Shown here piece after piece: positions 9,540 to 18,939 of a DNA stretch of 64,000 nt. The notes under the pieces were generated by a model, which worked only from the letters and a program-made list of their open reading frames with translations, was not told the DNA's origin and made no database searches. Position 1 is the first letter of the stretch. The number at the start of each line of letters is the position of its first letter. This DNA is from Marinobacter sp. C7 (GTDB taxonomy: Bacteria > Pseudomonadota > Gammaproteobacteria > Pseudomonadales > Oleiphilaceae), in contig NZ_JAKQZH010000001.1 of NCBI RefSeq assembly GCF_022343555.1, forward strand, positions 992,001 through 1,056,000. The letters run 5' to 3'. The position numbers were made by a program, and so were the translations under genes.

Positions 9540-10721
9540 ATGACAGTATCTGATCGCTGGTTACTGCCGGACGGGGTAGAGGACATTCTGCCGCCGCTGG
9601 CCGGACGGATCGAATCCCTGCGCCGGGACGTAATGGATACCTGCCAACGCTGGGGCTACCAGCTGGTCATCCCGCCCCTCATCGAATACCTGGAATCCCT
9701 GTTTACCGGTACCGGGCATGATCTGGAGCTGCAGACCTTCAAGCTGACCGATCAGCTTACCGGACGGATGATGGGCGTTCGGGCCGACATGACCCCGCAG
9801 GCCGCCCGTATTGATGCCCACACCCTGGGCCAGGAAGGTATTACCCGTCTGTGCTATGCCGGCCATGTACTGCACACCCGGCCGCGCCATATGCTGACCG
9901 GGCGTACGCCGATCCAGGCCGGATGCGAGCTGTTTGGCAGTGCCTCCGAAGCCGCCGACATGGAAGTGATCAGCCTGATGCTGGAGACTCTCCGGGTCGC
10001 TGGCCTGCCACGCATTCACCTGGATCTGGCCCACGTTGCGATCTACGAGAGCCTGATCGGTGAGGCGGACTTCGACCGGGATACTGAAGAGACTATCTTT
10101 GATGCCATGGCACGGAAATCGGTGCCGGAGCTCGACGAACTCCTGGGGGACTGTGCCGAAGGCTCCGCCGGCGATCGGCTCCGGAAACTGGCGCGGGTGA
10201 GTGGTGGTCCGGAAGCGCTTGCTGAAGCACGGACAATCCTCAGTGGTGCTTCCGAGTCACTGGATGCCGCCCTCGACAAGCTGGAACGTGTGTCCGCCAT
10301 GCTGACCCGGGACTTCCCGGAGGTCAGCTTCGGTTTCGATTTCTGTGAACTTCGGGGCTACAACTACCATACCGGTCTGGTGTTTGCGGCGTACGTGCCT
10401 GGCCATGGGGATTCCGTCGCCAAGGGCGGTCGTTACGATGCCATCGGCAGTGATTTTGGCCGTCCCCGTCCCGCTACCGGCTTCAGCCTCGACATCCGGG
10501 CGCTGGTGTCACTGGGTGAGCGGGCAGTGAGGAAAGGCGGAGCGGTATGGGCGCCGGCGGATCAGGATCCCGAGCTGGAGGGAGCAATCGCCGGCTTGCG
10601 AAGCACAGACACAGTTATCCGGGCATTGCCGGAGGACGAGGGTTGTGACCCTGCCGCCCGCGGGTGTGACCGGCAATTGGTTAAGAAGGACGGCGAGTGG
10701 GTCGTCGAGTCGCTGGACTGA
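9540..10721 (+). CDS. hisZ: ATP phosphoribosyltransferase regulatory subunit HisZ
   Basis: A 393-residue paralogue of histidyl-tRNA synthetase that lacks tRNA charging and activates the short-form HisG at the first step of histidine synthesis. Class II core segments are visible: LLPDGVEDILPP near the start, MMGVRADMTPQAARI, and GRYDAIGSDFGRPRPATGFS. The ATG at 9540 is chosen because upstream in-frame sequence does not resemble the family. hisZ next to purA is common in Pseudomonas and Marinobacter relatives. The anticodon-binding domain of true HisS is absent, as expected. Confidence 0.93.
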   Translation: MTVSDRWLLPDGVEDILPPLAGRIESLRRDVMDTCQRWGYQLVIPPLIEYLESLFTGTGHDLELQTFKLTDQLTGRMMGVRADMTPQAARIDAHTLGQEGITRLCYAGHVLHTRPRHMLTGRTPIQAGCELFGSASEAADMEVISLMLETLRVAGLPRIHLDLAHVAIYESLIGEADFDRDTEETIFDAMARKSVPELDELLGDCAEGSAGDRLRKLARVSGGPEALAEARTILSGASESLDAALDKLERVSAMLTRDFPEVSFGFDFCELRGYNYHTGLVFAAYVPGHGDSVAKGGRYDAIGSDFGRPRPATGFSLDIRALVSLGERAVRKGGAVWAPADQDPELEGAIAGLRSTDTVIRALPEDEGCDPAARGCDRQLVKKDGEWVVESLD

Positions 10722-10726
10722 ATTGA

Positions 10727-12031
<1,305 letters not shown>

Positions 12032-12050
12032 GCGAAAGCAGCCCTGACGC

Positions 12051-12088
12051 AAACAGAAAGCCCCGCATTGACGCGGGGCTTTCTGTTT
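12051..12088. terminator. Bidirectional intrinsic terminator between purA and cmoB
   Basis: AAACAGAAAGCCCCGC (12051-12066) is the exact reverse complement of GCGGGGCTTTCTGTTT (12073-12088), with the six-base loop ATTGAC. Both strands give a GC stem followed by a U-rich stretch, so it can serve both convergent genes. Its last base overlaps the cmoB stop codon. Confidence 0.93.
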
Positions 12089-13080
12089 TATGGCTTGGTG
12101 GCAATCACGGTGGCGCGTTTCGGGCCGGGGTAGCCTTCCACGGTTCGGGTCGGATCCTCGGGATCGAGGAAATCCTGCAGTGAGTTGAAGCGCATCCAGT
12201 CGGTGGAGCGTTGCTCATCGGTTGTGGTCTCGGTCACGTCCACTACCCGGGCGTCCCGAAACCCGGTGCGTTGCAGCCAACGCAAGAGGGTATCGCAACT
12301 GGGCAGGAACCAGACGTTACGCATCTGGCCGTACCGGTCCTCGGGCATCAGGCTGTAGCCCTCCGGGCCGTCCACCACCAGGGTCTCCAGTACCAGTTCG
12401 CCGCCCCGGCGCAGGGTGCCTTTGAGCTCCAGCAGGTGGTCCAGCGGCGAGCGCCGGTGGTAGAGCACGCCCATGGAAAACGTGGTGTCGAAGGTCTCCA
12501 GTCCTTCTGGCAGGTCTTCCATCCGCACCGGCAGAAGGTCGACCGGGACGTCGCCCAGATATTGTTTGACGGCCAGGAACTGGAACAGGAACAACAGTCC
12601 GGGATCGATCCCGATCACCCGTCCGGCTCCGGCCCCGAACATGCGCCAGCAGTGGTAGCCCGAGCCACAGCCCACATCAAGGATCTGTCGGCCTCTCAGG
12701 TCGGAGAGATGGGGGGCAACCCGGTCCCATTTCCAGTCGGAGCGCCATTCGGTATCAATAAACGTGTCGAAGAAGCGGAAGGGGCCTTTTCGCCAGGGCA
12801 TCAGCCCCCTCAGGCCTGCCTCCAGCTGACCCTGTTCTGCCTCGGTCAGCATTCGCCCGGCTTCCAGGGTGACGGTCGGAAGGTCCAGTTGTGCGCTTGC
12901 TTCCGGCACCGCGGGCAGGGTCTCCAGGGCCCCTGACCAGCGCTCCAGGTCACCGTGAGGGGCTTCCTCGAACTTGTGTTGAAACTGCTCCCGCAGGGCC
13001 TCGGCCCAGTCTTGCAGGCCCTGGGTATCGAGTTCGGAGAGAACGGGGTTGAAATAGCGTTGCCAGTCGAAAGTTTTCAT
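12088..13080 (-). CDS. cmoB: tRNA U34 carboxymethyltransferase CmoB
   Basis: A 330-residue enzyme that moves the carboxymethyl group of carboxy-SAM onto 5-hydroxyuridine-34 of tRNA, giving cmo5U. The start at MKTFDWQRYF matches the family; further upstream frame is spurious. The SAM-fold motif ILDVGCGSGYHCWRM and the downstream MEDLPEGLETFDTTFSMGVL block are visible. It follows cmoA by 16 bp, so donor synthesis and transfer are encoded together. Confidence 0.96.
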   Translation of the reverse strand: MKTFDWQRYFNPVLSELDTQGLQDWAEALREQFQHKFEEAPHGDLERWSGALETLPAVPEASAQLDLPTVTLEAGRMLTEAEQGQLEAGLRGLMPWRKGPFRFFDTFIDTEWRSDWKWDRVAPHLSDLRGRQILDVGCGSGYHCWRMFGAGAGRVIGIDPGLLFLFQFLAVKQYLGDVPVDLLPVRMEDLPEGLETFDTTFSMGVLYHRRSPLDHLLELKGTLRRGGELVLETLVVDGPEGYSLMPEDRYGQMRNVWFLPSCDTLLRWLQRTGFRDARVVDVTETTTDEQRSTDWMRFNSLQDFLDPEDPTRTVEGYPGPKRATVIATKP

Positions 13081-13096
13081 GGGTACGTTGTGGTGA

Positions 13097-13861
13097 TCAA
13101 TTGGCCTTGATGGCCAGCATGGAGACGAAGTTGAAGCACTGGTACCAGAGCAGTACCCGGTCGAAGCCGGCGGCCAGCAACCGTTCACGGTGCTCGGCCA
13201 GGGTCTCGGGAATCAGGACTTGCTCGATAGCTGTGCGCTTCTGGCTGATTTCCAGATCGGAGTAGCCATTGGCGCGTTTGAATTCGTGGTGCAGGCGGGT
13301 CTGGATTTCCTGCTCCTGTTGCGATTCGAACCGGATTTTCTCGGACAGTATCAGCACCCCGCCCGGACGGGTCGCGGCCGCGATTCGTCCCAGGAGTTCC
13401 TCTCGTTTTTCCGGTGGCACGAATTGCAGCGTAAAGTTCAGTGTGGTCACCGAGGCATTGCTCAGTTCGGTGTCCAGGATGTCTTCACAGCGCAGGGTGA
13501 CCGGGAGCGGAGAGTCGTCCAGGGCGATGTAATGCTCGCAGCGTTCGATCATCGCCGCCGAGTTGTCCACTCCGAACAGCTGGCAATCCTTGTCACCAAC
13601 ACCGTGGCGCATGGCCAGGGTGGAGGCGCCCAGCGAACAGCCAAGGTCATAACAGTTGGAGCCGGGCTGGGCGTACTGCTCGGTGATTACCTCGATCATC
13701 GGGATGATGGTGGTGTAGCCGGGGACCGAGCGGCGGATCATGTCCGGGAAGACCCGCGCCACCGACGCATCGAAACGGAAGTCCTCCGGTTTGCGCTCGG
13801 TGGCAAACAGGCGGTCGGTGGCCTGTTCCGGTGGCTGAGGTGGAGCCTGGTCCTTACTCAT
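13097..13861 (-). CDS. cmoA: Carboxy-S-adenosylmethionine synthase CmoA
   Basis: A 254-residue methyltransferase-fold enzyme that converts SAM and prephenate to carboxy-SAM, the donor for CmoB. Motifs include YDLGCSLGAST and the C-terminal LLWYQCFNFVSMLAIK. The ATG at 13861 is chosen because the family begins shortly before DRLFATE, about 16 residues in. It overlaps the end of the preceding small membrane gene by 8 bp. Confidence 0.95.
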   Translation of the reverse strand: MSKDQAPPQPPEQATDRLFATERKPEDFRFDASVARVFPDMIRRSVPGYTTIIPMIEVITEQYAQPGSNCYDLGCSLGASTLAMRHGVGDKDCQLFGVDNSAAMIERCEHYIALDDSPLPVTLRCEDILDTELSNASVTTLNFTLQFVPPEKREELLGRIAAATRPGGVLILSEKIRFESQQEQEIQTRLHHEFKRANGYSDLEISQKRTAIEQVLIPETLAEHRERLLAAGFDRVLLWYQCFNFVSMLAIKAN

Positions 13862-14213
13862 CCGCCGCTCCCTGTTCCGGCACGGCAGGCGCGGTCGGGG
13901 ATGGGCGGCGGCAGCGCACGCCTCGATTCTTGTAATCCACCAGGATGCCCCGGAAGGAGGGATCCACATCAGCGGCAATTGCCAGGTAGCCATTCTCGCA
14001 GGCGGCATGCAGCTCCGACGCTTTGGGCGACATCCGGAACGGCTCATCCGGTGTTACGTGGATGGCCTCGAATTCGCCGACCGGCACGTGGTCCTTGTTG
14101 TCCGAATGGTCGATCCGGCCTGACGCCTCCAGTGCCAGGATGGTACCCACGATGGAGACCACGGCGGTGACAATCAGACTGCGAACGGTATAACGGGCCT
14201 CACTCTGGCTCAT
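13854..14213 (-). CDS. Small membrane-anchored protein of unknown function
   Basis: 119 residues, not recognised. One hydrophobic helix (about residues 12-33) follows a short charged N-terminus. The remaining 85 residues are soluble, probably periplasmic, with two cysteines (C71 and C101, approximately) and a Pro-rich tail. The stop overlaps the cmoA start by 8 bp, so it is translationally coupled to cmoAB. That coupling suggests a real gene, but nothing in the sequence points to a role in tRNA modification. Confidence 0.65.
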   Translation of the reverse strand: MSQSEARYTVRSLIVTAVVSIVGTILALEASGRIDHSDNKDHVPVGEFEAIHVTPDEPFRMSPKASELHAACENGYLAIAADVDPSFRGILVDYKNRGVRCRRPSPTAPAVPEQGAADE

Positions 14214-14244
14214 GCCTACCTCGTTGTGAAGTGAATGGATTCGG

Positions 14245-15261
14245 TCAGTACTGGCCGGGAACGCTGATCGCCGGGGCCTGCAGGGCCGCCATCTGCTCCC
14301 GCAGGGCCAGAACCTGGTCGGACCAGAAACGGGGCTGGGCAAACCAGGGGAAGAAGCGGGGGAAGGCGGGGTCATCCCATCGTTTTGCCAGCCAGGCACA
14401 GTGGGCGATCTGCCGGTAGCAGCGCAGGGGCTCGATCAGGTGGCGTTCCCGGCGGTTGAAGTCCCGGAACATTTCGTAGCCTTCCAGTAGTTCGCCAAGC
14501 TGGGCCCCGCGCTCATGATCCTCGCCGTTAAGCAGCAGCCACATATCCTGTATCGCCGGCCCGGAACGGCAGTCGTCCAGGTCGACAAAAAGCATCTGTT
14601 CATCCCGGCACAGAATGTTACCAGCGTGGCAGTCGCCGTGCAGTCGAAGGGTGTTCACCGGTCCGGCCTCGTCGATCCGCGCACCGCACAGCTCCAGTAA
14701 TTGCGGAATCAGGCTGTCCCAGGCTGGTCGCAGGTCTTCCGGAATCCAGCCACCTTCAACGAGCAACCGGTTGTTGGTCTCGATGCCCTCCATCAGGGCA
14801 AAGGCGGGACGCTGGTGAAAGGGTTCGCGAGCCCCGATGTTATGGAGCTGACCGAGCCACTGGCCCAGACGGAACAGGGTGTCGGTGACGCTGGTGTCGG
14901 GCGCGTGGCCTCCGCGCTGGGGAAAGACTGCGAACCGGAAGCCTCCGTGCTCGCCCAGGGTGTCGCCACCGGACATGACCATCGGCGCCACCACAGGGAT
15001 GCCGGCGTCCAGCAGCTCCAGGGTAAAGGTGTGTTCCTCGCGGATGGCGGCTTCGCTCCAACGGCCCGGGCGATAGAACTTGGCAATGACCGGCGCCTGG
15101 TCCTCGAGGCCGACCTGGTATACCCGGTTCTCGTAGCTGTTCAACGCAAAAAGGCGGCCGCTGACCGGAAAGCCCGCTTCTTCCAGGGCGTCCAGGATGG
15201 AATCCGGGGTAAGGGCATCGTAGGGGTGTCCAGACGTTGCCAGTTGAGGGTCATTGGGCAT
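14245..15261 (-). CDS. srkA: Stress response Ser/Thr kinase SrkA (YihE/RdoA family)
   Basis: A 338-residue kinase with the aminoglycoside-phosphotransferase fold, described in enterics as protecting cells from stress-induced death and being Cpx-controlled. The catalytic loop LHGDCHAGNIL and the metal-binding FVDLDDCRSGP are visible. The N-terminal lobe contains GRLFALNSYENRVYQV. The ATG at 15261 removes a spurious upstream extension. It lies in a minus-strand run of small membrane protein, SrkA, small membrane protein, cmoA, cmoB. Confidence 0.92.
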   Translation of the reverse strand: MPNDPQLATSGHPYDALTPDSILDALEEAGFPVSGRLFALNSYENRVYQVGLEDQAPVIAKFYRPGRWSEAAIREEHTFTLELLDAGIPVVAPMVMSGGDTLGEHGGFRFAVFPQRGGHAPDTSVTDTLFRLGQWLGQLHNIGAREPFHQRPAFALMEGIETNNRLLVEGGWIPEDLRPAWDSLIPQLLELCGARIDEAGPVNTLRLHGDCHAGNILCRDEQMLFVDLDDCRSGPAIQDMWLLLNGEDHERGAQLGELLEGYEMFRDFNRRERHLIEPLRCYRQIAHCAWLAKRWDDPAFPRFFPWFAQPRFWSDQVLALREQMAALQAPAISVPGQY

Positions 15262-15272
15262 AGGTAGTGTGG

Positions 15273-15695
15273 TTAAAAGCCTTCGTTGGTTTGCGATTTC
15301 ATACGGAGCAAATGGTACCAGTTCTCGTCCAGTTCCCACCGAATATAGTCAATGCCCGGTTCGGCGAGCACGATTTCACCGGCCCTTGCCTGCACCTGTG
15401 CCAGTTGCCTTTCCGCACGTTGCCAGTCCCGGTGATTCTCGGGGAGATTCCTCATCCTCGGAAAGATCGCTTTCAGGGCATCTTCCGTCGACATCGTGCG
15501 GGACCGCAGGGAGCCCATGATGGCCGTATCCCCTTCAACCCTGAGCACCCGGTGCTGATAGGGGTAGTTGGAGACCAGTTCATCGGATTTGAGCCGCTCA
15601 TTGAGGCTGATGACCTCGAAACTGCGCCATCCCAGCCAGCCCACGAACAGTGCTGCGACAACCATAACGGCAATAAACTGTTTGCGGTCCGACAT
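15273..15695 (-). CDS. Membrane-anchored protein of unknown function upstream of srkA
   Basis: 140 residues, not recognised. A basic start (MSDRKQ) leads into a single hydrophobic helix (about 6-24). The rest is soluble with several Arg-rich stretches and ends 11 bp before srkA, implying co-transcription. The Trp-rich C-terminal half (IRWELDENWYHLL) suggests a folded domain rather than a linker. The start is the ATG at 15695; an earlier in-frame Met gives a poor N-terminus. Confidence 0.6.
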   Translation of the reverse strand: MSDRKQFIAVMVVAALFVGWLGWRSFEVISLNERLKSDELVSNYPYQHRVLRVEGDTAIMGSLRSRTMSTEDALKAIFPRMRNLPENHRDWQRAERQLAQVQARAGEIVLAEPGIDYIRWELDENWYHLLRMKSQTNEGF

Positions 15696-15787
15696 CCATG
15701 GGGCTCCATTGAATTCTTCCTGGCTGCAAGTATAACGTTTATGGTGGTTCAGGTAATGGTTGCCGGGGAATCGGGGAGACATCACAG

Positions 15788-16900
15788 GTGACAGAAGCGG
15801 ATACCCTGGAAGTGCAAACGGTGGTGATCGGTGCCGGTGCGGTCGGACTGGCCATCGCCCGGGAGCTGGCGATGGCGGGCCGGGATGTGATTGTTCTGGA
15901 ATCCGGTAGCCGGTTTGGCGAGGGTATTTCTTCCCGCAACAGTGAGGTCATCCACGCCGGCATCTACTATCCCGAGGGCAGCCTCAAGGCGCAGCTTTGT
16001 GTGGCCGGGCGGAAAAAGCTCTATGACTACTGCATCAGCCGCAAGGTGGGGCACCGGAAATGCGGTAAATGGATTGTAGCAACCAGTGTCGCCCAGCAGA
16101 CCAGGCTCGCCCGTATCCAGGCCGGGGCAGAGAGCAATGGGGTGTCGCTTGAACTGGTAGACGGCGCCGATGTTCGCGCACGGGTACCGGATATTCGTGT
16201 AAAGGCGGCGTTGTGGTCTCCTGAAACCGGTATTATCGATTCCCATGGCCTGATGTTGTCGCTGCTCGGCGAGCTGGAAGATCACGGCGGGCAGCTGGCA
16301 CTGCGCGCGCCGGTGCTTTCTGCCGTTTCTGAATCCGGGCGCCACCGACTGACGCTCGGGGGCGACTCCCCCTGTACGCTGGTTGCCACTGAGGTTGTCA
16401 ACGCGGCGGGGTTGGGGGCGCCGGCCCTCGCTGCAAAATGGCAGGGACTTCCTGACAGCCAGCGACCGGCGCAATGGTTGGCCCGGGGCGTATACTTTTC
16501 CTACAGCGGTCACCACCCGTTCGACAGCCTGATTTACCCGGTGCCCGAAGCGGGCGGCCTGGGTGTGCATCTCACTCTGGATCTGGCGGGACAGGCCCGT
16601 TTCGGCCCGGATGTCGAGTGGGTGGATAGCGAGGACTACACGGTGGATCCGCAACGGGTCCACCGCTTTTCCGAGGGTATCCGGCAATGGTGGCCCGGAC
16701 TGGATGCTTCACGACTCCAGCCTGCCTACGCCGGGATCCGCCCCAAACTCCGGGGTCCTGACGGGGGCTTCTTCGACTTTCGCATCGACGGGCCCGGTGA
16801 GCATGGCATTCCGGGCCTGGTCAACCTTTTCGGGATCGAATCTCCCGGCCTGACCTCCAGCCTTGCCATCGCAGAGCTGGTCCGGGCCAGGCTGGCCTGA
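15788..16900 (+). CDS. FAD-dependent oxidoreductase, L-2-hydroxyglutarate oxidase-like
   Basis: A 370-residue DAO-family flavoprotein. The dinucleotide-binding VVIGAGAVGLAIARELA is at about 12-28, followed by SSRNSEVIHAGIYYPEGSLK, which is characteristic of the LhgO group. The C-terminal AGIRPKLRG closes the FAD site. The substrate is probably a 2-hydroxyacid, with electrons passing to the quinone pool, but this is inferred from family resemblance. It uses a GTG start at 15788 and stands alone between two minus-strand genes. Confidence 0.85.
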   Translation: MTEADTLEVQTVVIGAGAVGLAIARELAMAGRDVIVLESGSRFGEGISSRNSEVIHAGIYYPEGSLKAQLCVAGRKKLYDYCISRKVGHRKCGKWIVATSVAQQTRLARIQAGAESNGVSLELVDGADVRARVPDIRVKAALWSPETGIIDSHGLMLSLLGELEDHGGQLALRAPVLSAVSESGRHRLTLGGDSPCTLVATEVVNAAGLGAPALAAKWQGLPDSQRPAQWLARGVYFSYSGHHPFDSLIYPVPEAGGLGVHLTLDLAGQARFGPDVEWVDSEDYTVDPQRVHRFSEGIRQWWPGLDASRLQPAYAGIRPKLRGPDGGFFDFRIDGPGEHGIPGLVNLFGIESPGLTSSLAIAELVRARLA

Positions 16901-16916
16901 CGACCGGTCCCGGTCG
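16901..16916. terminator. Short hairpin between convergent genes
   Basis: CGACCG and CGGTCG pair round a four-base GTCC loop in the 20-bp gap between the oxidoreductase and comF stop codons. There is no clear T tract, so terminator activity is uncertain. Confidence 0.3.
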
Positions 16917-16920
16917 AAAC

Positions 16921-17664
16921 TCAGCCGGGCGTTCTGGCCAGTGCCCAGATTTCCACCTTCCGCGTGCCGGCTGCTTTCAGGCTCATGGCCAGGGCCCGGG
17001 CCGTGGCCCCGGTGGTGACAACGTCATCCACGATCGCGACCCGCGGAGGCGGGGTGCCCCGAATCTCGAACACGTCTTTCAGGTTGGTGAGGCGTTGTGC
17101 CCGGTTCAGCTCGCGCTGGGAACGGACCTGCCTGACTCGCCGGACCAACCCTGAATCCACGGGAATGTCGAGTTGCCGCCCCAGCTGTTCGGCAATGTCC
17201 GTAGCCTGGTTGAATCCCCGTTCTCGGCGGCGTCTCGGGTGCATGGGGGCTGGCACAAGAGTCAGTGGGGCGAGGGCCGGTTCCACCGCCAGCTGCCGGG
17301 CAAGGAACTGGCCGAAGTCTGCCACCAGCGGGCGGACGAACTTCCTTTGGCCATGGTACTTGTAGCGACCGATCATTCCGTCCACGGGAAACTGGTAGCG
17401 CCAGGGAATTCTGGCCCGCTCGAACGGCGGTGGCTCGCTGGTGCATTCACCGCACCGCAGCTTGTCTGCGGCCCAGGGCAGAGGTAAACCGCAGGTATAG
17501 CAGCTCCACCGGTTAACCGGCAGGTCAGCCCGGCAGGGGGCGCACAGGCCGTGGAAGGCGTTGGCGGAGAGGCAGGCGACGCAGTGTCCTGCCCGGGCCT
17601 CTCTGTTAACCTTTAGTCCCTTTAAGGTTGACAGCAGGTTCAGTCCCATTATCATCTGTTTCAT
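16921..17664 (-). CDS. comF: ComF family phosphoribosyltransferase-like protein
   Basis: 247 residues. The N-terminus holds paired cysteines (CVAC, CAPC, CYTC, CGEC) forming a zinc-ribbon-like module. The C-terminal type I phosphoribosyltransferase domain has VAIVDDVVTTGATARAL. The family is required for DNA uptake in naturally competent bacteria, probably in ssDNA transport or handling, but its reaction is unknown. The ATG at 17664 is the most upstream good start. Its first 60 bp overlap the bioB promoter and one BirA-type operator, so the two divergent genes share control DNA. Confidence 0.9.
   Translation of the reverse strand: MKQMIMGLNLLSTLKGLKVNREARAGHCVACLSANAFHGLCAPCRADLPVNRWSCYTCGLPLPWAADKLRCGECTSEPPPFERARIPWRYQFPVDGMIGRYKYHGQRKFVRPLVADFGQFLARQLAVEPALAPLTLVPAPMHPRRRRERGFNQATDIAEQLGRQLDIPVDSGLVRRVRQVRSQRELNRAQRLTNLKDVFEIRGTPPPRVAIVDDVVTTGATARALAMSLKAAGTRKVEIWALARTPG
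17603..17634. promoter_or_regulatory. BirA-type operator 1
   Basis: CTGTTAACC (17603-17611) and GGTTGACAG (17626-17634) are separated by 14 bp, with one mismatch between the half-sites. This fits the BirA biotin operator pattern of TTGTAAACC and its complement 14-16 bp apart. The right half-site overlaps the TTGACA -35 box of bioB. The site lies inside codons 11-21 of comF. Confidence 0.75.
17628..17655 (+). promoter_or_regulatory. bioB promoter
   Basis: A perfect -35 TTGACA (17628-17633), a 16-bp spacer and TATCAT (17650-17655, 5 of 6). Transcription would start near 17662. Operator 1 covers the -35 box and operator 2 covers the start of the transcript, so bound BirA should block initiation. 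Confidence 0.7.
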
Positions 17665-17696
17665 CCGTAAACCCAGACACCGGGAAAGGTTAACAG
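17665..17696. promoter_or_regulatory. BirA-type operator 2
   Basis: CCGTAAACC (17665-17673) and GGTTAACAG (17688-17696), again with exactly 14 bp between. It ends 9 bp before the bioB start codon and touches the Shine-Dalgarno (AGGA). With operator 1 it forms a tandem arrangement bracketing the promoter. Confidence 0.75.
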
Positions 17697-17705
17697 GACT
17701 TAAAC

Positions 17706-18764
17706 ATGACCGCGAATGAACTGCGTCACGATTGGACGCTCCAGGAAGCCCGCGCACTTTTCGAACTGCCTTTCAATGACTTGCTGTTCCGCGCCCAGAG
17801 CGTTCACCGGCAGCACTTCGATCCCAATGAAGTTCAGGTCAGTACCCTGCTGTCCATCAAGACCGGCGCCTGCCCGGAGGACTGCAAGTACTGTCCCCAG
17901 AGCGGTCATTACAACACCGGGCTGGAGAAAGAGAAGCTGCTGGAAATCGAGAAGGTGGTAGCCGAGGCGAAGGCTGCCCGGGAGAAGGGTGCGTCCCGTT
18001 TTTGCATGGGTGCCGCCTGGCGCAGCCCGACCAGGAAGGACATGCCGTACGTACTCGACATGATCCGGCAGGTGAAGTCTTTGGGCCTGGAAACCTGTAT
18101 GACCCTGGGCATGCTTCAGGAAGATCAGGCAAAGGAACTGGCCGATGCCGGGCTGGATTACTACAACCACAACCTCGATACCTCCGAGAAGTTCTACAAC
18201 CACATCATCACCACCCGCACTTACCAGGACCGCCTGGATACGCTGGACAACGTGCGCAAGGCCGGCATGAAAGTATGCTGTGGCGGCATTATGGGCATGG
18301 GTGAAGACGAAGACGACCGGGTTGGTCTGCTGGTCCAGCTCGCCAACCTGCCCCAGCATCCGGAGAGTGTGCCGGTAAATATGCTGGTGAAGGTGAAGGG
18401 TACGCCGCTGGAAGATGTTGAGGATCTGGATCCGTTCGAGTTCATCCGGATCATCGCGGTGGCGAGGATCATGATGCCGGCGTCCCACGTGCGGTTGTCC
18501 GCGGGCCGTGAGCAGATGAACGAGCAGATGCAGGCGCTGTGTTTCATGGCGGGGGCGAATTCGATCTTCTACGGCGAGAAGCTGTTGACGACCTCGAATC
18601 CGGAGGCGGATGCGGATATGCAGCTGTTCCGGAAGCTGGGTATCCGTCCTGAGCAGCGGGAGCAGTGTGCGACCGAGGAGCAAGAGGAAGAGGCGATTGC
18701 CGAGGCGGTGGAGTATGAGGCGACCCGGCATATGTTTTATGACGCGACTCGGGAGTCTGCCTGA
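17706..18764 (+). CDS. bioB: Biotin synthase BioB
   Basis: A 352-residue radical-SAM enzyme inserting sulfur into dethiobiotin, the last step of biotin synthesis. The cluster motif CPEDCKYC (about residues 59-66) ligates the 4Fe-4S centre; [13 protein letters not shown] and the C-terminal [15 protein letters not shown] are family blocks. First gene of the biotin cluster, behind two BirA-type operators. An L-family inverted repeat lies between it and bioF, so the cluster may be processed or transcribed in parts. Confidence 0.98.
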   Translation: MTANELRHDWTLQEARALFELPFNDLLFRAQSVHRQHFDPNEVQVSTLLSIKTGACPEDCKYCPQSGHYNTGLEKEKLLEIEKVVAEAKAAREKGASRFCMGAAWRSPTRKDMPYVLDMIRQVKSLGLETCMTLGMLQEDQAKELADAGLDYYNHNLDTSEKFYNHIITTRTYQDRLDTLDNVRKAGMKVCCGGIMGMGEDEDDRVGLLVQLANLPQHPESVPVNMLVKVKGTPLEDVEDLDPFEFIRIIAVARIMMPASHVRLSAGREQMNEQMQALCFMAGANSIFYGEKLLTTSNPEADADMQLFRKLGIRPEQREQCATEEQEEEAIAEAVEYEATRHMFYDATRESA

Positions 18765-18787
18765 TATCGGGTCGACTTCGGAGCATG

Positions 18788-18895
18788 CTATCGGCAGGGA
18801 GGCCCTTCCAGGAACCGCTACGAGCACGTCCATGTGCGCTTGAGTGAAGCCATCCATGGCTTCACACATTCCTGGAAGGGCCTCCCTGCCGCTAG
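18788..18895 (+). repeat. L-family long inverted repeat, copy L1 (bioB-bioF)
   Basis: The arms 18793-18814 and 18869-18890 are exact 22-nt reverse complements, extendable to 27 nt with one mismatch. The core folds into two hairpins: GCAC-GTCCAT-GTGC, and GTGAAGCC-ATCCAT-GGCTTCAC at 18844-18865. Read on the minus strand, both loops are ATGGAC and ATGGAT, so the GGA loops would be antisense to bio mRNA. It fills most of the bioB-bioF gap. Confidence 0.85.
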
Positions 18896-18939
18896 CCCGA
18901 GCCAAGGAGTAGCCTTCCGATTCAACACGGGCGTAAGTG

